Of a stretch of 64,000 bases of DNA, positions 1 to 11,700 are shown in pieces; within the stretch, counting starts at the first letter, position 1; every line of letters starts with the position of its first letter. Source of the DNA: Hydractinia symbiolongicarpus (lineage: Eukaryota > Cnidaria > Hydrozoa > Anthoathecata > Hydractiniidae). The notes under the pieces were generated by a model, which was given only the letters and a program-made list of their open reading frames with translations, did no database searches and was not told the origin of the DNA. A program made the position numbers and the translations under genes. The DNA lies in assembly GCF_029227915.1 (NCBI RefSeq), contig NC_079886.1, positions 124,001 through 188,000 of the forward strand. Direction: 5' to 3'.

Positions 1-1440
1 AAAAGAATACAAAAAAAGTACCCAGGGAGTAAACTCATTTCCCGAACGATTTTTTAAATTATTTTTTCACCACTAAAACGCATGAGACTTGTAGTTTTCA
101 AAAATATTCTCATTTTTGATGAGACGCTAAATAAAAGAAGTTTAATCGCCGGCAAACGAAAACCCGCGTTTTCCCGTAAATCCCGTACTCGGCCCGTATA
201 GTCAAAAGTATACATAAAAAGCACCCAGGGAGTAAACTGATTTCCCGAATGATTTTTTAAATTATTTTTTCACCACTAAAACGCATGAGACTTGTAGTTT
301 TCAAAAATATTCTCATTTTTGATGAGACGCTAAATAAAAGAAGCTTAATCGCCGGCAAACGAAAACCCGCGATTTCCCGTAAATCCCGTACTCGGTCCGT
401 ATAGTCAAAAGTATACAAAGAAAGTACCCAGGGATTAAACTCATTTCCCGAACGATTTTTTAAATTATTTTTTCACCACTAAAACGCATGAGACTTGTAG
501 TTTTCAAAAATGTTTTCATTTTTGATGAACCGCTAAATTAAAGAAGTTTAATCGCCGGCAAACGAAAACCCGTGATTTCCCGTAAATCCCGGACTCGGCC
601 TGTATAGTCAAAAGTATACAAAGAAAGTACCCAGGGAGTAAATTCATTTCCCGGACAAATTTTTAAATTATTTTTTCACCACTAAAACGCATGAGACTTG
701 CAGTTTTCAAAAATATTTTCATTTTTGATGAGACGCTGAATAAAAGAAGTTTAATCGCCGGCAAACGAAAACCCGCGTTTTCCCGTAAATCCCGTACTCG
801 GCCCGCATAGTCAAAAGAATACAAAAAAAGTACCCAGGGAGTAAACTCATTTCCCGAACGATTTTTTAAATTATTTTTTCACCACTAAAACGCATGAGAC
901 TTGTAGTTTTCAAAAATATTCTCATTTTTGATGAGACGCTAAATAAAAGAAGTTTAATCGCCGGCAAACGAAAACCCGCGTTTTCCCGTAAATCCCGTAC
1001 TCGGCCCGTATAGTCAAAAGTATACATAAAAAGCACCCAGGGAGTAAACTGATTTCCCGAATGATTTTTTAAATTATTTTTTCACCACTAAAACGCATGA
1101 GACTTGTAGTTTTCAAAAGTATTCTCATTTTTGATGAGACGCTGAATAAAAGAAGTTTAATCGCCGGCAAACAAAAACCCGCGTTTTCCCGTAAATCCCG
1201 TACTTGGCCCGTATAGTCAAAAGTATATAAAAAAAGTACCCAGGGAGTAAACTAATTTCCCGAATGATTTTTTAAATTATTTTTTCACCACTAAAACGCA
1301 TGAGACTTGTATTTTTAAAAAATGTTTTCATTTTTGATAAAACGCTAAATTAAAGAAGTTTAATCGCCGGCAAACGAAAACCCGCGATTTCCCGTAAATC
1401 CCGGACTCGGCCCGTTTAGTCAAAAGTATACAAAGAAAGT
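1..1440 (-). repeat. Arm A domain 1: four-monomer HOR and flanking monomers
   Basis: Seven monomers. The sequence at 1 (aaaagaatacaaaaaaag) recurs at 813, an offset of 812 bp or exactly four monomers. The next monomer, with tatacataaaaagcaccc and actgatttcccgaatg, also recurs at that offset. The third and later monomers of the second copy differ, so the duplication is partial. One monomer (near 341) carries an aagctt not seen in its neighbours. No gene. Confidence 0.8.
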
Positions 1441-4400
1441 ACCCAGGGAGTAAATTCATTTCCCGAACGATTTTTTAAATTATTTTTTCACCACTAAAAC
1501 GCATGAGACTTGTAGTTTTCAAAAATATTCTCATTTTTGATGACACCCTGAATAAAAGAAGTTTAATCGCCGGCAAACGAAAACCCGCGATTTCCTGTAA
1601 ATCCCGGGCTTTGCCCCTATAGTCGAATGTATACAAAGAAAGTACCCTGTGAGTAAATTCATTTTTCGAACGATTTTTTAAATTATTTTTTCACCACTAA
1701 AACGCATGAGACTTGTAGTTTTCAAAAATATTCTCATTTTTTATGAGACGCTGAATAAAAGAAGTTTAATCGCCGGCAAACGAAAACCCGCGTTTTCCCG
1801 TAAATCCCGTACTCGGCCCGTATAGTCAAAAGTATATAAAAAAAGTACCCAGGGAGTAAACTAATTTCCCGAATGATTTTTTAAATTATTTTTTCACCAC
1901 TAAAACGCATGAGACTTGTAGTTTTCAAAAATGTTTTCATTTTTGATAAAACGCTAAATTAAAGAAGTTTAATCGCCGGCAAACGAAAACCCGCGATTTC
2001 CCGTAAATCCCGGACTCGGCCCGTTTAGTCAAAAGTATACAAAGAAAGTACCCAGGGAGTAAATTCATTTCCCGAACGATTTTTTAAATTATTTTTTCAC
2101 CACTAAAACGCATGAGACTTGTAGTTTTCAAAAATATTCTCATTTTTGATGAGACCCTGAATAAAAGAAGTTTAATCGCCGGCAAACGAAAACCCGCGAT
2201 TTCCTGTAAATCCCGGGCTTTGCCCCTATAGTCGAATGTATACAATGAAAGTACCCTGTGAGTAAACTTATTTTCAGAACGATTTTTCAAATTATTTTTT
2301 CACCACTAAAACGCATGAGACTTGTAGTTTTCAAAAATGTTTTCATTTTTGATAAGACGCTGAATAAAAGAAGTTTAATCGCCGGCAAACGAAAACCCGC
2401 GATTTCCCGTAAATCCGGTACTCGGCCCGTATAGTCAAAAGTATACAAAGAAAGTACTTAAGGAGTAAACTCATTTCCCGAACGATTTTTTAAATTATTT
2501 TTTCACCACTAAAACGCATGAGACTTGTAGTTTTCAAAAATGTTTTCATTTTTGATGAAACACTAAATTAAAGAAGTTTAATCGCCGGCAAACGAAAACC
2601 CGTGATTTCCCGTAAATCCCGGACTCGGCCTGTATAGTCAAAAGTATACAAAGAAAGTACCCAGGGAGTAAATTCATTTCCCGGACGATTTTTTAAATTA
2701 TTTTTTCACCACTAAAACGCATGAGACTTGCAGTTTTCAAAAATATTTTCATTTTTGATGAGACGCTGAATAAAAGAAGTTTAATCGCCGGCAAACGAAA
2801 ACCCGCGTTTTCCCGTAAATCCCGTACTCGGCCCGCATAGTCAAAAGGATACAAAGAAAGTACCCAGGGAGTAAACTCATTTCCCGAACGATTTTTTAAA
2901 TTATTTTTTCACCACTAAAACGCATGAGACTTGTAGTTTTCAAAAATATTCTCATTTTTGATGACACCCTGAATAAAAGAAGTTTAATCGCCGGCAAACG
3001 AAAACCCGCGATTTCCTGTAAATCCCGGGCTTTGCCCCTATAGTCGAATGTATACAAAGAAAGTACCCTGTGAGTAAATTCATTTTTCGAACGATTTTTT
3101 AAATTATTTTTTCACCACTAAAACGCATGAGACTTGCAGTTTTCAAAAATATTCTCATTTTTGATGAGACGCTGAATAAAAGAAGTTTAATCGCCGGCAA
3201 ACGAAAACCCGCGTTTTCCCGTAAATCCCGTACTCGGCCCGTATAGTCAAAAGTATATAAAAAAAGTACCCAGGGAGTAAACTAATTTCCCGAATGATTT
3301 TTTAAATTATTTTTTCACCACTAAAACGCATGAGACTTGTAGTTTTCAAAAATGTTTTCATTTTTGATAAAACGCTAAATTAAAGAAGTTTAATCGCCGG
3401 CAAACGAAAACCCGCGATTTCCCGTAAATCCCGGACTCGGCCCGTTTAGTCAAAAGTATACAAAGAAAGTACCCAGGGAGTAAATTCATTTCCCGAACGA
3501 TTTTTTAAATTATTTTTTCACCACTAAAACGCATGAGACTTGTAGTTTTCAAAAATATTCTCATTTTTGATGAGACCCTGAATAAAAGAAGTTTAATCGC
3601 CGGCAAACGAAAACCCGCGATTTCCTGTAAATCCCGGGCTTTGCCCCTATAGTCGAATGTATACAATGAAAGTACCCTGTGAGTAAACTTATTTTCAGAA
3701 CGATTTTTCAAATTATTTTTTCACCACTAAAACGCATGAGACTTGTAGTTTTCAAAAATGTTTTCATTTTTGATAAGACGCTGAATAAAAGAAGTTTAAT
3801 CGCCGGCAAACGAAAACCCGCGATTTCCCGTAAATCCGGTACTCGGCCCGTATAGTCAAAAGTATACAAAGAAAGTACTCAAGGAGTAAACTCATTTCCC
3901 GAACGATTTTTTAAATTATTTTTTCACCACTAAAACGCATGAGACTTGTAGTTTTCAAAAATGTTTTCATTTTTGATGAAACACTAAATTAAAGAAGTTT
4001 AATCGCCGGCAAACGAAAACCCGTGATTTCCCGTAAATCCCGGACTCGGCCTGTATAGTCAAAAGTATACAAAGAAAGTACCCAGGGAGTAAATTCATTT
4101 CCCGAACGATTTTTTAAATTATTTTTTCACCACTAAAACGCATGAGACTTGTAGTTTTCAAAAACTTTCTCATTTTTGATGAGACCCTGAATAAAAGAAG
4201 TTTAATCGCCGGCAAACGAAAACCCGCGATTTCCTGTAAATCCCGGGCTTTGCCCCTATAGTCGAATGTATACAAAGAAAGTACCCTGTGAGTAAACTTA
4301 TTTTCAGAACGATTTTTCAAATTATTTTTTCACCACTAAAACGCATGAGACTTGTAGTTTTCAAAAATGTTTTCATTTTTGATAAGACGCTGAATAAAAG

Positions 4401-4737
4401 AAGTTTAATCGCCGGCAAACGAAAACCCGCGATTTCCCGTAAATCCGGTACTCGGCCCGTATAGTCAAAAGTATACAAAGAAAGTACTCAAGGAGTAAAC
4501 TCATTTCCCGAACGATTTTTTAAATTATTTTTTCACCACTAAAACGCATGAGACTTGTAGTTTTCAAAAATGTTTTCATTTTTGATGAAACGCTAAATTA
4601 AAGAAGTTTAATCGCCGGCAAACGAAAACCCGTGATTTCTCGTAAATCCCGGACTCGGCCTGTATAGTCAAAAGTATACAAAGAAAGTACCCAGGGAGTA
4701 AATTCATTTCCCGGACGATTTTTTAAATTATTTTTTC
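1441..4737 (-). repeat. Arm A domain 2: seven-monomer HOR (1,421 bp) plus three-monomer unit
   Basis: Matching landmarks are offset by 1,421 bp, exactly seven times 203. The gcatgagact at 1501 matches 2922, and the one at 2110 matches 3531. The order of six consecutive monomer classes is the same in about 1501-2680 and 2922-4101. A three-monomer unit then repeats at 609 bp: the monomer at 3505 recurs at 4114 with a few changes, such as aaaactttctc for aaaatattctc. The domain contains class C monomers (cccgggctttgcccctatag). Confidence 0.8.
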
Positions 4738-7576
4738 ACCACTAAAACGCATGAGACTTGTATTTTTAAAAATATTTTCATTTTTGATGAGACGCTAAAT
4801 AAAAGAAGTTTAATCGCCGGCAAACGAAAACCCGCGATTTCCCGTAAATCCCGTACTCGGCCCGTATTGTCGAATGTATATAAAGAAAGTACCCAGGGAG
4901 TAAATTCATTTCCCGAACGATTTTTTAAATTATTTTTTCACCACTAAAACGCATGAGACTTGTAGTTTTCAAAAATGTTTTCATTTTTGATAAAACGCTA
5001 AATTAAAGAAGTTTAATCGCCGGCAAACGAAATCCGCGATTTCCCGTAAATCCCGGACTCGGCCCGTTTAGTCAAAAGTATACAAAGAAAGTACCCAGGG
5101 AGTAAATTCATTTCCCGAACGATTTTTTAAATTATTTTTTCACCACTAAAACGCATGAGACTTGTAGTTTTCAAAAATATTCTCATTTTTGATGAGACCC
5201 TGGATAAAAGAAGTTTAATCGCCGGCAAACGAAAACCCGCGATTTCCTGTAAATCCCGGGCTTTGCCCCTATAGTCGAATGTATACAAAGAAAGTACCCT
5301 GTGAGTAAATTCTTTTTTCGAACGATTTTTTAAATTATTTTTTCACCACTAAAACGCATGAGACTTGTAGTTTTCAAAAATATTCTCATTTTTGATGAGA
5401 CGCTGAATAAAAGAAGTTTAATCGCCGGCAAACGAAAACCCGCGTTTTCCCGTAAATCCCGTACTCGGCCCGTATAGTCAAAAGTATATAAAAAAAGTAC
5501 CCAGGAAGTAAACTAATTTCCCGAATGATTTTTTAAATTATTTTTTCACCACTAAAACGCATGAGACTTGTAGTTTTCAAAAATGTTTTCATTTTTGATA
5601 AAACGCTAAATTAAAGAAGTTTAATCGCCGGGAAACGAAAACCCGCGATTTCCCGTAAATCCCGGACTCGGCCCGTTTAGTCAAAAGTATACAAAGAAAG
5701 TACCCAGGGAGTAAATTCATTTCCCGAACGATTTTTTAAATTATTTTTTCACCACTAAAACGCATGAGACTTGTAGTTTTCAAAAATATTCTCATTTTTG
5801 ATGAGACCCTGAATAAAAGAAGTTTAATCGCCGGCAAACGAAAACCCGCGATTTCCTGTAAATCCCGGGCTTTGACCCTATAGTCGAATGTATACAAAGA
5901 AAGTACCCTGTGAGTAAACTTATTTTCAGAACGATTTTTCAAATTATTTTTTCACCACTAAAACGCATGAGACTTGTACTTTTCAAAAATGTTTTCATTT
6001 TTGATAAGACGCTGAATAAAAGAAGTTTAATCGCCGGCAAACGAAAACCCGCGATTTCCCGTAAATCCGGTACTCGGCCCGTATAGTCAAAAGTATACAA
6101 AGAAAGTACTCAAGGAGTAAACTCATTTCCCGAACGATTTTTTAAATTATTTTTTCACCACTAAAACGCATGAGACTTGTATTTTTAAAAATGTTTTCAT
6201 TTTTGATGAGACGCTAAATAAAAGAAGTTTAATCGCCGGCAAACGAAAACCCGCGATTTCCCGTAAATCCCGTACTCGGCCCGTATTGTCGAATGTATAT
6301 AAAGAAAGTACCCAGGGAGTAAATTCATTTCCCGAACGATTTTTTAAATTATTTTTTCACCACTAAAACGCATGAGACTTGTAGTTTTCAAAAATGTTTT
6401 CATTTTTGATAAAACGCTAAATTAAAGAAGTTTAATCGCCGGCAAACGAAATCCGCGATTTCCCGTAAATCCCGGACTCGGCCCGTTTAGTCAAAAGTAT
6501 ACAAAGAAAGTACCCAGGGAGTAAATTCATTTCCCGAACGATTTTTTAAATTATTTTTTCACCACTAAAACGCATGAGACTTGTAGTTTTCAAAAATATT
6601 CTCATTTTTGATGAGACCCTGGATAAAAGAAGTTTAATCGCCGGCAAACGAAAACCCGCGATTTCCTGTAAATCCCGGGCTTTGCCCCTATAGTCGAATG
6701 TATACAAAGAAAGTACCCTGTGAGTAAATTCTTTTTTCGAACGATTTTTTAAATTATTTTTTCACCACTAAAACGCATGAGACTTGTAGTTTTCAAAAAT
6801 ATTCTCATTTTTGATGAGACGCTGAATAAAAGAAGTTTAATCGCCGGCAAACGAAAACCCGCGTTTTCCCGTAAATCCCGTACTCGGCCCGTATAGTCAA
6901 AAGTATATAAAAAAAGTACCCAGGGAGTAAACTAATTTCCCGAATGATTTTTTAAATTATTTTTTCACCACTAAAACGCATGAGACTTGTAGTTTTCAAA
7001 AATGTTTTCATTTTTGATAAAACGCTAAATTAAAGAAGTTTAATCGCCGGCAAACGAAAACCCGCGATTTCCCGTAAATCCCGGACTCGGCCCGTTTAGT
7101 CAAAAGTATACAAAGAAAGTACCCAGGGAGTAAATTCATTTCCCGAACGATTTTTTAAATTATTTTTTCACCACTAAAACGCATGAGACTTGTAGTTTTC
7201 AAAAATATTCTCATTTTTGATGAGACCCTGAATAAAAGAAGTTTAATCGCCGGCAAACGAAAACCCGCGATTTCCTGTAAATCCCGGGCTTTGCCCCTAT
7301 AGTCGAATGTATACAAAGAAAGTACCCTGTGAGTAAACTTATTTTCAGAACGATTTTTCAAATTATTTTTTCACCACTAAAACGCATGAGACTTGTAGTT
7401 TTCAAAAATGTTTTCATTTTTGATAAGACGCTGAATAAAAGAAGTTTAATCGCCGGCAAACGAAAACCCGCGATTTCCCGTAAATCCGGTACTCGGCCCG
7501 TATAGTCAAAAGTATACAAAGAAAGTACTCAAGGAGTAAACTCATTTCCCGAACGATTTTTTAAGTTATTTTTTCA
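4738..7576 (-). repeat. Arm A domain 3: two tandem seven-monomer HORs (~1,419 bp)
   Basis: Two adjacent copies, about 4761-6179 and 6180-7576. Each begins with the unusual monomer reading gacttgtatttttaaaa and cccgtattgtcgaatg. Six further monomers follow in the same class order, including one with the rare taaattcttttttcgaacg. Landmarks are offset by 1,419 bp (5736 to 7155; 4761 to 6180). Single-base differences separate the copies, for example gctttgaccc near 5871 against gctttgcccc in the other. The second copy is cut off by the inversion junction. Confidence 0.85.
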
Positions 7577-7625
7577 AGTCTCGTGCGTTTTAGTGGTGAA
7601 AATATAATTTAAAATATTGTTCGGG
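7549..7625. other. Inversion junction between oppositely oriented satellite arms
   Basis: Reading left to right, the reverse-oriented repeat runs as far as aagttattttttca (ending at 7576) and the next bases, agtctcgtgcgttttagtgg, belong to the forward repeat. The flanks tttca (7572-7576) and tgaaa (7597-7601) pair, as do ccc (7548-7550) and ggg (7623-7625). The dyad centre is near 7586.5, with a 20-nt spacer at 7577-7596. The consensus of both arms contains ca at the breakpoint, so a 2-bp microhomology is possible. A foldback or template switch would leave such a structure, as would an assembly misjoin. Confidence 0.85.
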
Positions 7626-8675
7626 AAATGAGTTTACTCCCTGAGTACTTTCTTTGTATACTTTTGACTATACGGGCCGAGTACGGGATTTAAAGGAAAT
7701 CGCAGGGTTTTCGTTTGCCGGCGATTAACCTTCTTTTATTCAGCGTCTCAACAAAAATGAAAACATTTTTGAAAACTACAAGTCTCATGCGTTTTAGTGG
7801 TGAAAAAATAATTTAAAAAATCATTCGGGAAATCAGTTTACTTCCTGGGTACTTTTTTGTATACTTTTGACTATACGGGCCGAGTACGGGATTTACGGGA
7901 AATCACGGGTTTTCGTTTGCCGGCGATTAAACTTCTTTTATTCAGCGTCTCATCAAAAATGAAAATATTTTTGAAAACTACAAGTCTGATGCGTTTTAGT
8001 GGTGAAAAAATAATTTAAAAAATCGTTCGGAAAATGAATTTACTCTCTGGGTACTTTTTTTGTATACTTTTGACTATACGGGCCGAGCCCGGGATTTACG
8101 GGAAATCGCGGGTTTTCGTTTGCCGGCGATTAGACTTCTTTAAGTTAGCGTTTCATCAAAAATGAAAACATTTTTGAAAAATAAAAGTCTCATGCGTTTT
8201 AGTGGTGAAAAAATAATTTAAAAAATCATTCGGGAAATGAGTTTACTCCCTGGGTACTTTTTTGTATACTTTTGACTATACGGGCCGAGTACGGGATTTA
8301 CGGGAAATCACGGGTTTTCGTTTGCCGGCGATTAAACTTCTTTTATTCAGCGTCTCATCAAAAATGAAAATATTTTTGAAAACTACAAGTCTGATGCGTT
8401 TTAGTGGTGAAAAAATAATTTAAAAAATCGTTCAGGAAATGAATTTACTCTCTGGGTACTTTTTTTGTATACTTTTGACTATACGGGCCGAGCCCGGGAT
8501 TTACGGGAAATCGCGGGTTTTCGTTTGCCGGCGATTAGACTTCTTTAAGTTAGCGTTTCATCAAAAATGAAAACATTTTTGAAAACTACAAGTCTCATGC
8601 GTTTTAGTGGTGAAAAAATAATTTAAAAAATCGTTCGGGAAATGAGTTTACTCCCTAGGTACTTTCTTTATATAC

Positions 8676-8691
8676 ATTCGACTATACGGGC
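8676..8691 (+). other. CENP-B-box-like string, one base short (exemplar)
   Basis: The string attcgactatacgggc contains TTCG, three bases, A, two bases and CGGG. The functional CENP-B box core has TTCG, four bases, A, two bases, CGGG. All nine core-type bases are present but the first spacer is one short. The string occurs in the monomer class reading tatatacattcgactatacg; most other monomers read ttttgactatacggg, which loses the TTCG. This is a resemblance only. Confidence 0.35.
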
Positions 8692-8720
8692 CGAGTACGG
8701 GATTTACGGGAAATCGCGGG
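8688..8720 (+). other. Four phased GGG runs, G-quadruplex-like (exemplar)
   Basis: GGG at 8688-8690, 8699-8701, 8708-8710 and 8718-8720, with intervening loops of 8, 6 and 7 nt. The starts are 11, 9 and 10 bp apart, about one helical turn each. Each run is preceded by C, giving repeated CGGG boxes. The standard G-quadruplex rule allows loops up to 7 nt, so this just misses it. Class C monomers break the third run (acagg) and gtaccgg monomers break the second. Confidence 0.6.
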
Positions 8721-8763
8721 TTTTCGTTTGCCGGCGATTAAACTTCTTGTATTTAGCGTCTCA

Positions 8764-8785
8764 TCAAAAATGAAAACATTTTTGA
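8764..8785 (+). other. Nine-bp hairpin dyad within the monomer (exemplar)
   Basis: The string tcaaaaatg (8764-8772), loop aaaa (8773-8776) and catttttga (8777-8785) form a perfect 9-bp inverted repeat with a four-base loop. It is present once in most monomers of arm B. In arm A one side is often changed (aaaatattctcatttttga), which weakens the dyad. Such dyads can extrude as cruciforms or be bound by proteins; nothing here shows which, if either. Confidence 0.8.
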
Positions 8786-11700
8786 AAACTACAAGTCTCA
8801 TGCGTTTTAGTGGTGAAAAAATAATTTAAAAAATCGTTCGGGAAATGAGTTTACTCCCTGGGTACTTTCTTTATATACATTCGACTATACGGGCCGAGTA
8901 CGGGATTTACGGGAAATCGCGGGTTTTCGTTTGCCGGCGATTAAACTTCTTGTATTCAGCGTCTCATCAAAAATGAAAACATTTTTGAAAACTACAAGTC
9001 TCATGCGTTTTAGTGGTGAAAAAATAATTTAAAAAATCGTTCGGGAATTGAGTTTACTTCCTGGGTACTTTCATTGTATACCTTTGACTATACGGGCCGA
9101 GTACGGGAATTACGGGAAATCGCGGGTTTTCGTTTGCCGGCGATTAAACTTCTTTAATTTAGCGTTTCATCAAAAATGAAAACATTTTTGAAAACTACAA
9201 GTCTCATGCGTTTTAGTGGTGAAAAAATAATTTAAAAAATCGTTCGGGAAATAAGTTTACTCCCTGGGTACTTTCTTTATATACATTCGACTATACGGGC
9301 CGAGTACGGGATTTACGGGAAATCGCGGGTTTTCGTTTGCCGGCGATTAAATTTCTTTTATTTAGCGTCTCATCAAAAATAAAAACATTTTTGAAAACTA
9401 CAAGTCTCATGCGTTTTTGTGGTGAAAAAATAATTTAAAAAATCGTTCGGGAAATGAGTTTACTCCCTGGGTACTTTCTTTGTATACTTTTGACTATACG
9501 GGCGGAGTACGGGATTTACGGGAAATCGCGGGTTTCCGTTTGCCGGCGATTAAACTTCTTTTATTTAGCGTCTCATCAAAAATGAAAACATTTTTGAAAA
9601 CTACAAGCCTCATGCGTTTTAGTGGTGAAAAAATAATTTAAAAAATCGTTCGGGAAATGAGTTTACTCATTGAGTACTTTATTTGTATACTTTTGACTAT
9701 ACGGGAAAGGTACCGGATTTACGGGAAATCGCGGGTTTTCGTTTGCCGGTGATTAAACTTCTTTTATTCAGCGTCTTATCAAAAATGAAAACATTTTTGA
9801 AAACTACAAGTCTCATGCATTTTAGTGGTGAAAAAATAATTTAAAAAATCATTCGGGAAACCAGTTTACTCCCTGGGTACTTTTTTTGTGTATTTTAGAC
9901 TATACGGGCCGAGTACGGGATTTACGGAAATCGCGGGTTTTCGTTTGCCAGCGATTAAACTTGTTTTATTTAGCGTCTCATCAAAAATGAAAACATTTTT
10001 GAAAACTTTAAGTCTCATGCGTTTTAGTGGTGACAATATAATTTAAAAAATCGTTCGGAAAATGAGTTTACTCCCTGGGTACTTTCTTTGTATACTTTTG
10101 ATTATACGGGTCGTGATTGGGATTTACGGGAAATCGCGGGTTTTCGTTTGCCGGCGATTAAACTTGTTTTATTTAGCGTCTCATCAAAAATGAAAACATT
10201 TTTGAAAACTACAAGTCTCATGCGTTTTAGTGGTGAAAAAATGATTTAAAAAATCGTTCGGGAAATGAGTTTACTTCCTGGGTACTTTCATTGTATACCT
10301 TTGACTATACGGGCCGAGTACGGGAATTACGGGAAATCGCGGGTTTTCGTTTGCCGGCGATTAAACTTCTTTAATTTAGCGTTTCATCAAAAATGAAAAC
10401 ATTTTTGAAAGCTACAAGTCTCATGCGTTTTAGTGGTGAAAAAATAATTTAAAAAATCGTTCGGGAAATGAGTTTACTGCCTGGGTACTTTCTTTATATA
10501 CATTCGACTATACGGGCCGAGTACGGGATTTACGGGAAATCGCGGGTTTTCGTTTGCCGGCGATTAAACTTCTTTAAATTAGCGTTTCATCAAAAATGAA
10601 AACATTTTTGAAAACTACAAGTCTCATGCGTTTTAGTGGTGAAAAAATAATTTAAAAAATCATTCGGGAAACCAGTTTACTCCCTGGGTACTTTTTTTGT
10701 GTACTTTAGACTATACGGGCCGAGTACGGGATTTACGGAAATCGCGGGTTTTCGTTTGCCAGCGATTAAACTTGTTTTATTTAGCGTCTCATCAAAAATA
10801 AAAACATTTTTGAAAACTTTAAGTCTCATGCGTTTTAGTGGTGAAAATATAATTTAAAAAATCGTTCGGAAAATGAGTTTACTCCCTGGGTACTTTCTTT
10901 GTATACTTTTGATTATACGGGTCGTGATTGGGATTTACGGGAAATCGCGGGTTTTCGTTTGCCGGCGATTAAACTTGTTTTATTTAGCGTCTCATCAAAA
11001 ATGAAAACATTTTTGAAAACTACAAGTCTCATGCGTTTTAGTGGTGAAAAAATAATTTAAAAAATCATTCGGGAAATCAGTTTACTTCCTGGGTACTTTT
11101 TTGTATACTTTTGACTATACGGGCCGAGTACGGGATTTACGGGAAATCACGGGTTTTCGTTTGCCGGCGATTAAACTTCTTTTATTCAGCGTCTCATCAA
11201 AAATGAAAATATTTTTAAAAACTACAAGTCTGATGCGTTTTAGTGGTGAAAAAATAATTTAAAAAATCGTTCGGGAAATGAATTTACTCTCTGGGTACTT
11301 TTTTTGTATACTTTTGACTATACGGGCCGAGCCCGGGATTTACGGGAAATCGCGGGTTTTCGTTTGCCGGCGATTAGACTTCTTTAAGTTAGCGTTTCAT
11401 CAAAAATGAAAACATTTTTGAAAACTACAAGTTTCATGCGTTTTAGTGGTGAAAAAATAATTTAAAAAATCATTCGGGAAATGAGTTTACTCCCTGGGTA
11501 CTTTTTTGTATACTTTTGACTATACGGGCCGAGTACGGGATTTACGGGAAATCACGGGTTTTCGTTTGCCGGCGATTAAAATTCTTTTATTCAGCGTCTC
11601 ATCAAAAATAAAAATATTTTTGAAAACTACAAGTCTGATGCGTTTTAGTGGTGAAAAAATAATTTAAAAAATCGTTCGGGAAATGAATTTACTCTCTGGG

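Larger units (their letters stand above)
1..7576 (-). repeat. Satellite arm A: ~203-bp tandem repeat, reverse orientation
   Basis: About 37 head-to-tail monomers of roughly 203 bp, oriented opposite to the rest of the window. Every monomer shows the same ordered landmarks, for example cactaaaacgcatgagactt, then gccggcaaacgaaaa, then a CCCG-rich stretch and gtatacaaagaaagtac. No unique sequence separates the monomers. Monomer classes are distinguishable, including one with cccgggctttgcccctatag in place of the usual tactcggcccgtatag. Tandem arrays like this are typical of eukaryotic satellite DNA. I see no gene in this arm. The left end continues beyond the window. Confidence 0.97.
8612..8814 (+). 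repeat. Reference monomer used to place sub-elements
   Basis: One complete 203-bp monomer, counted from gaaaaaataattt at 8612 to the same point of the next copy at 8815. It belongs to the class with tatatacattcgactatacg. In order it holds the A-rich block (from 8612), the CENP-B-box-like string (8676-8691), the four GGG runs (8688-8720), the palindromic hexamer gccggc (8730-8735) and the 9-bp hairpin (8764-8785). The phase is arbitrary, because a tandem array has no natural start. Confidence 0.9.

Noticed and set aside
7549-7625. Rho-independent terminator at the inverted repeat
   Set aside because: The dyad is AT-rich with a 20-nt spacer and marks the switch in array orientation; there is no gene upstream to terminate.
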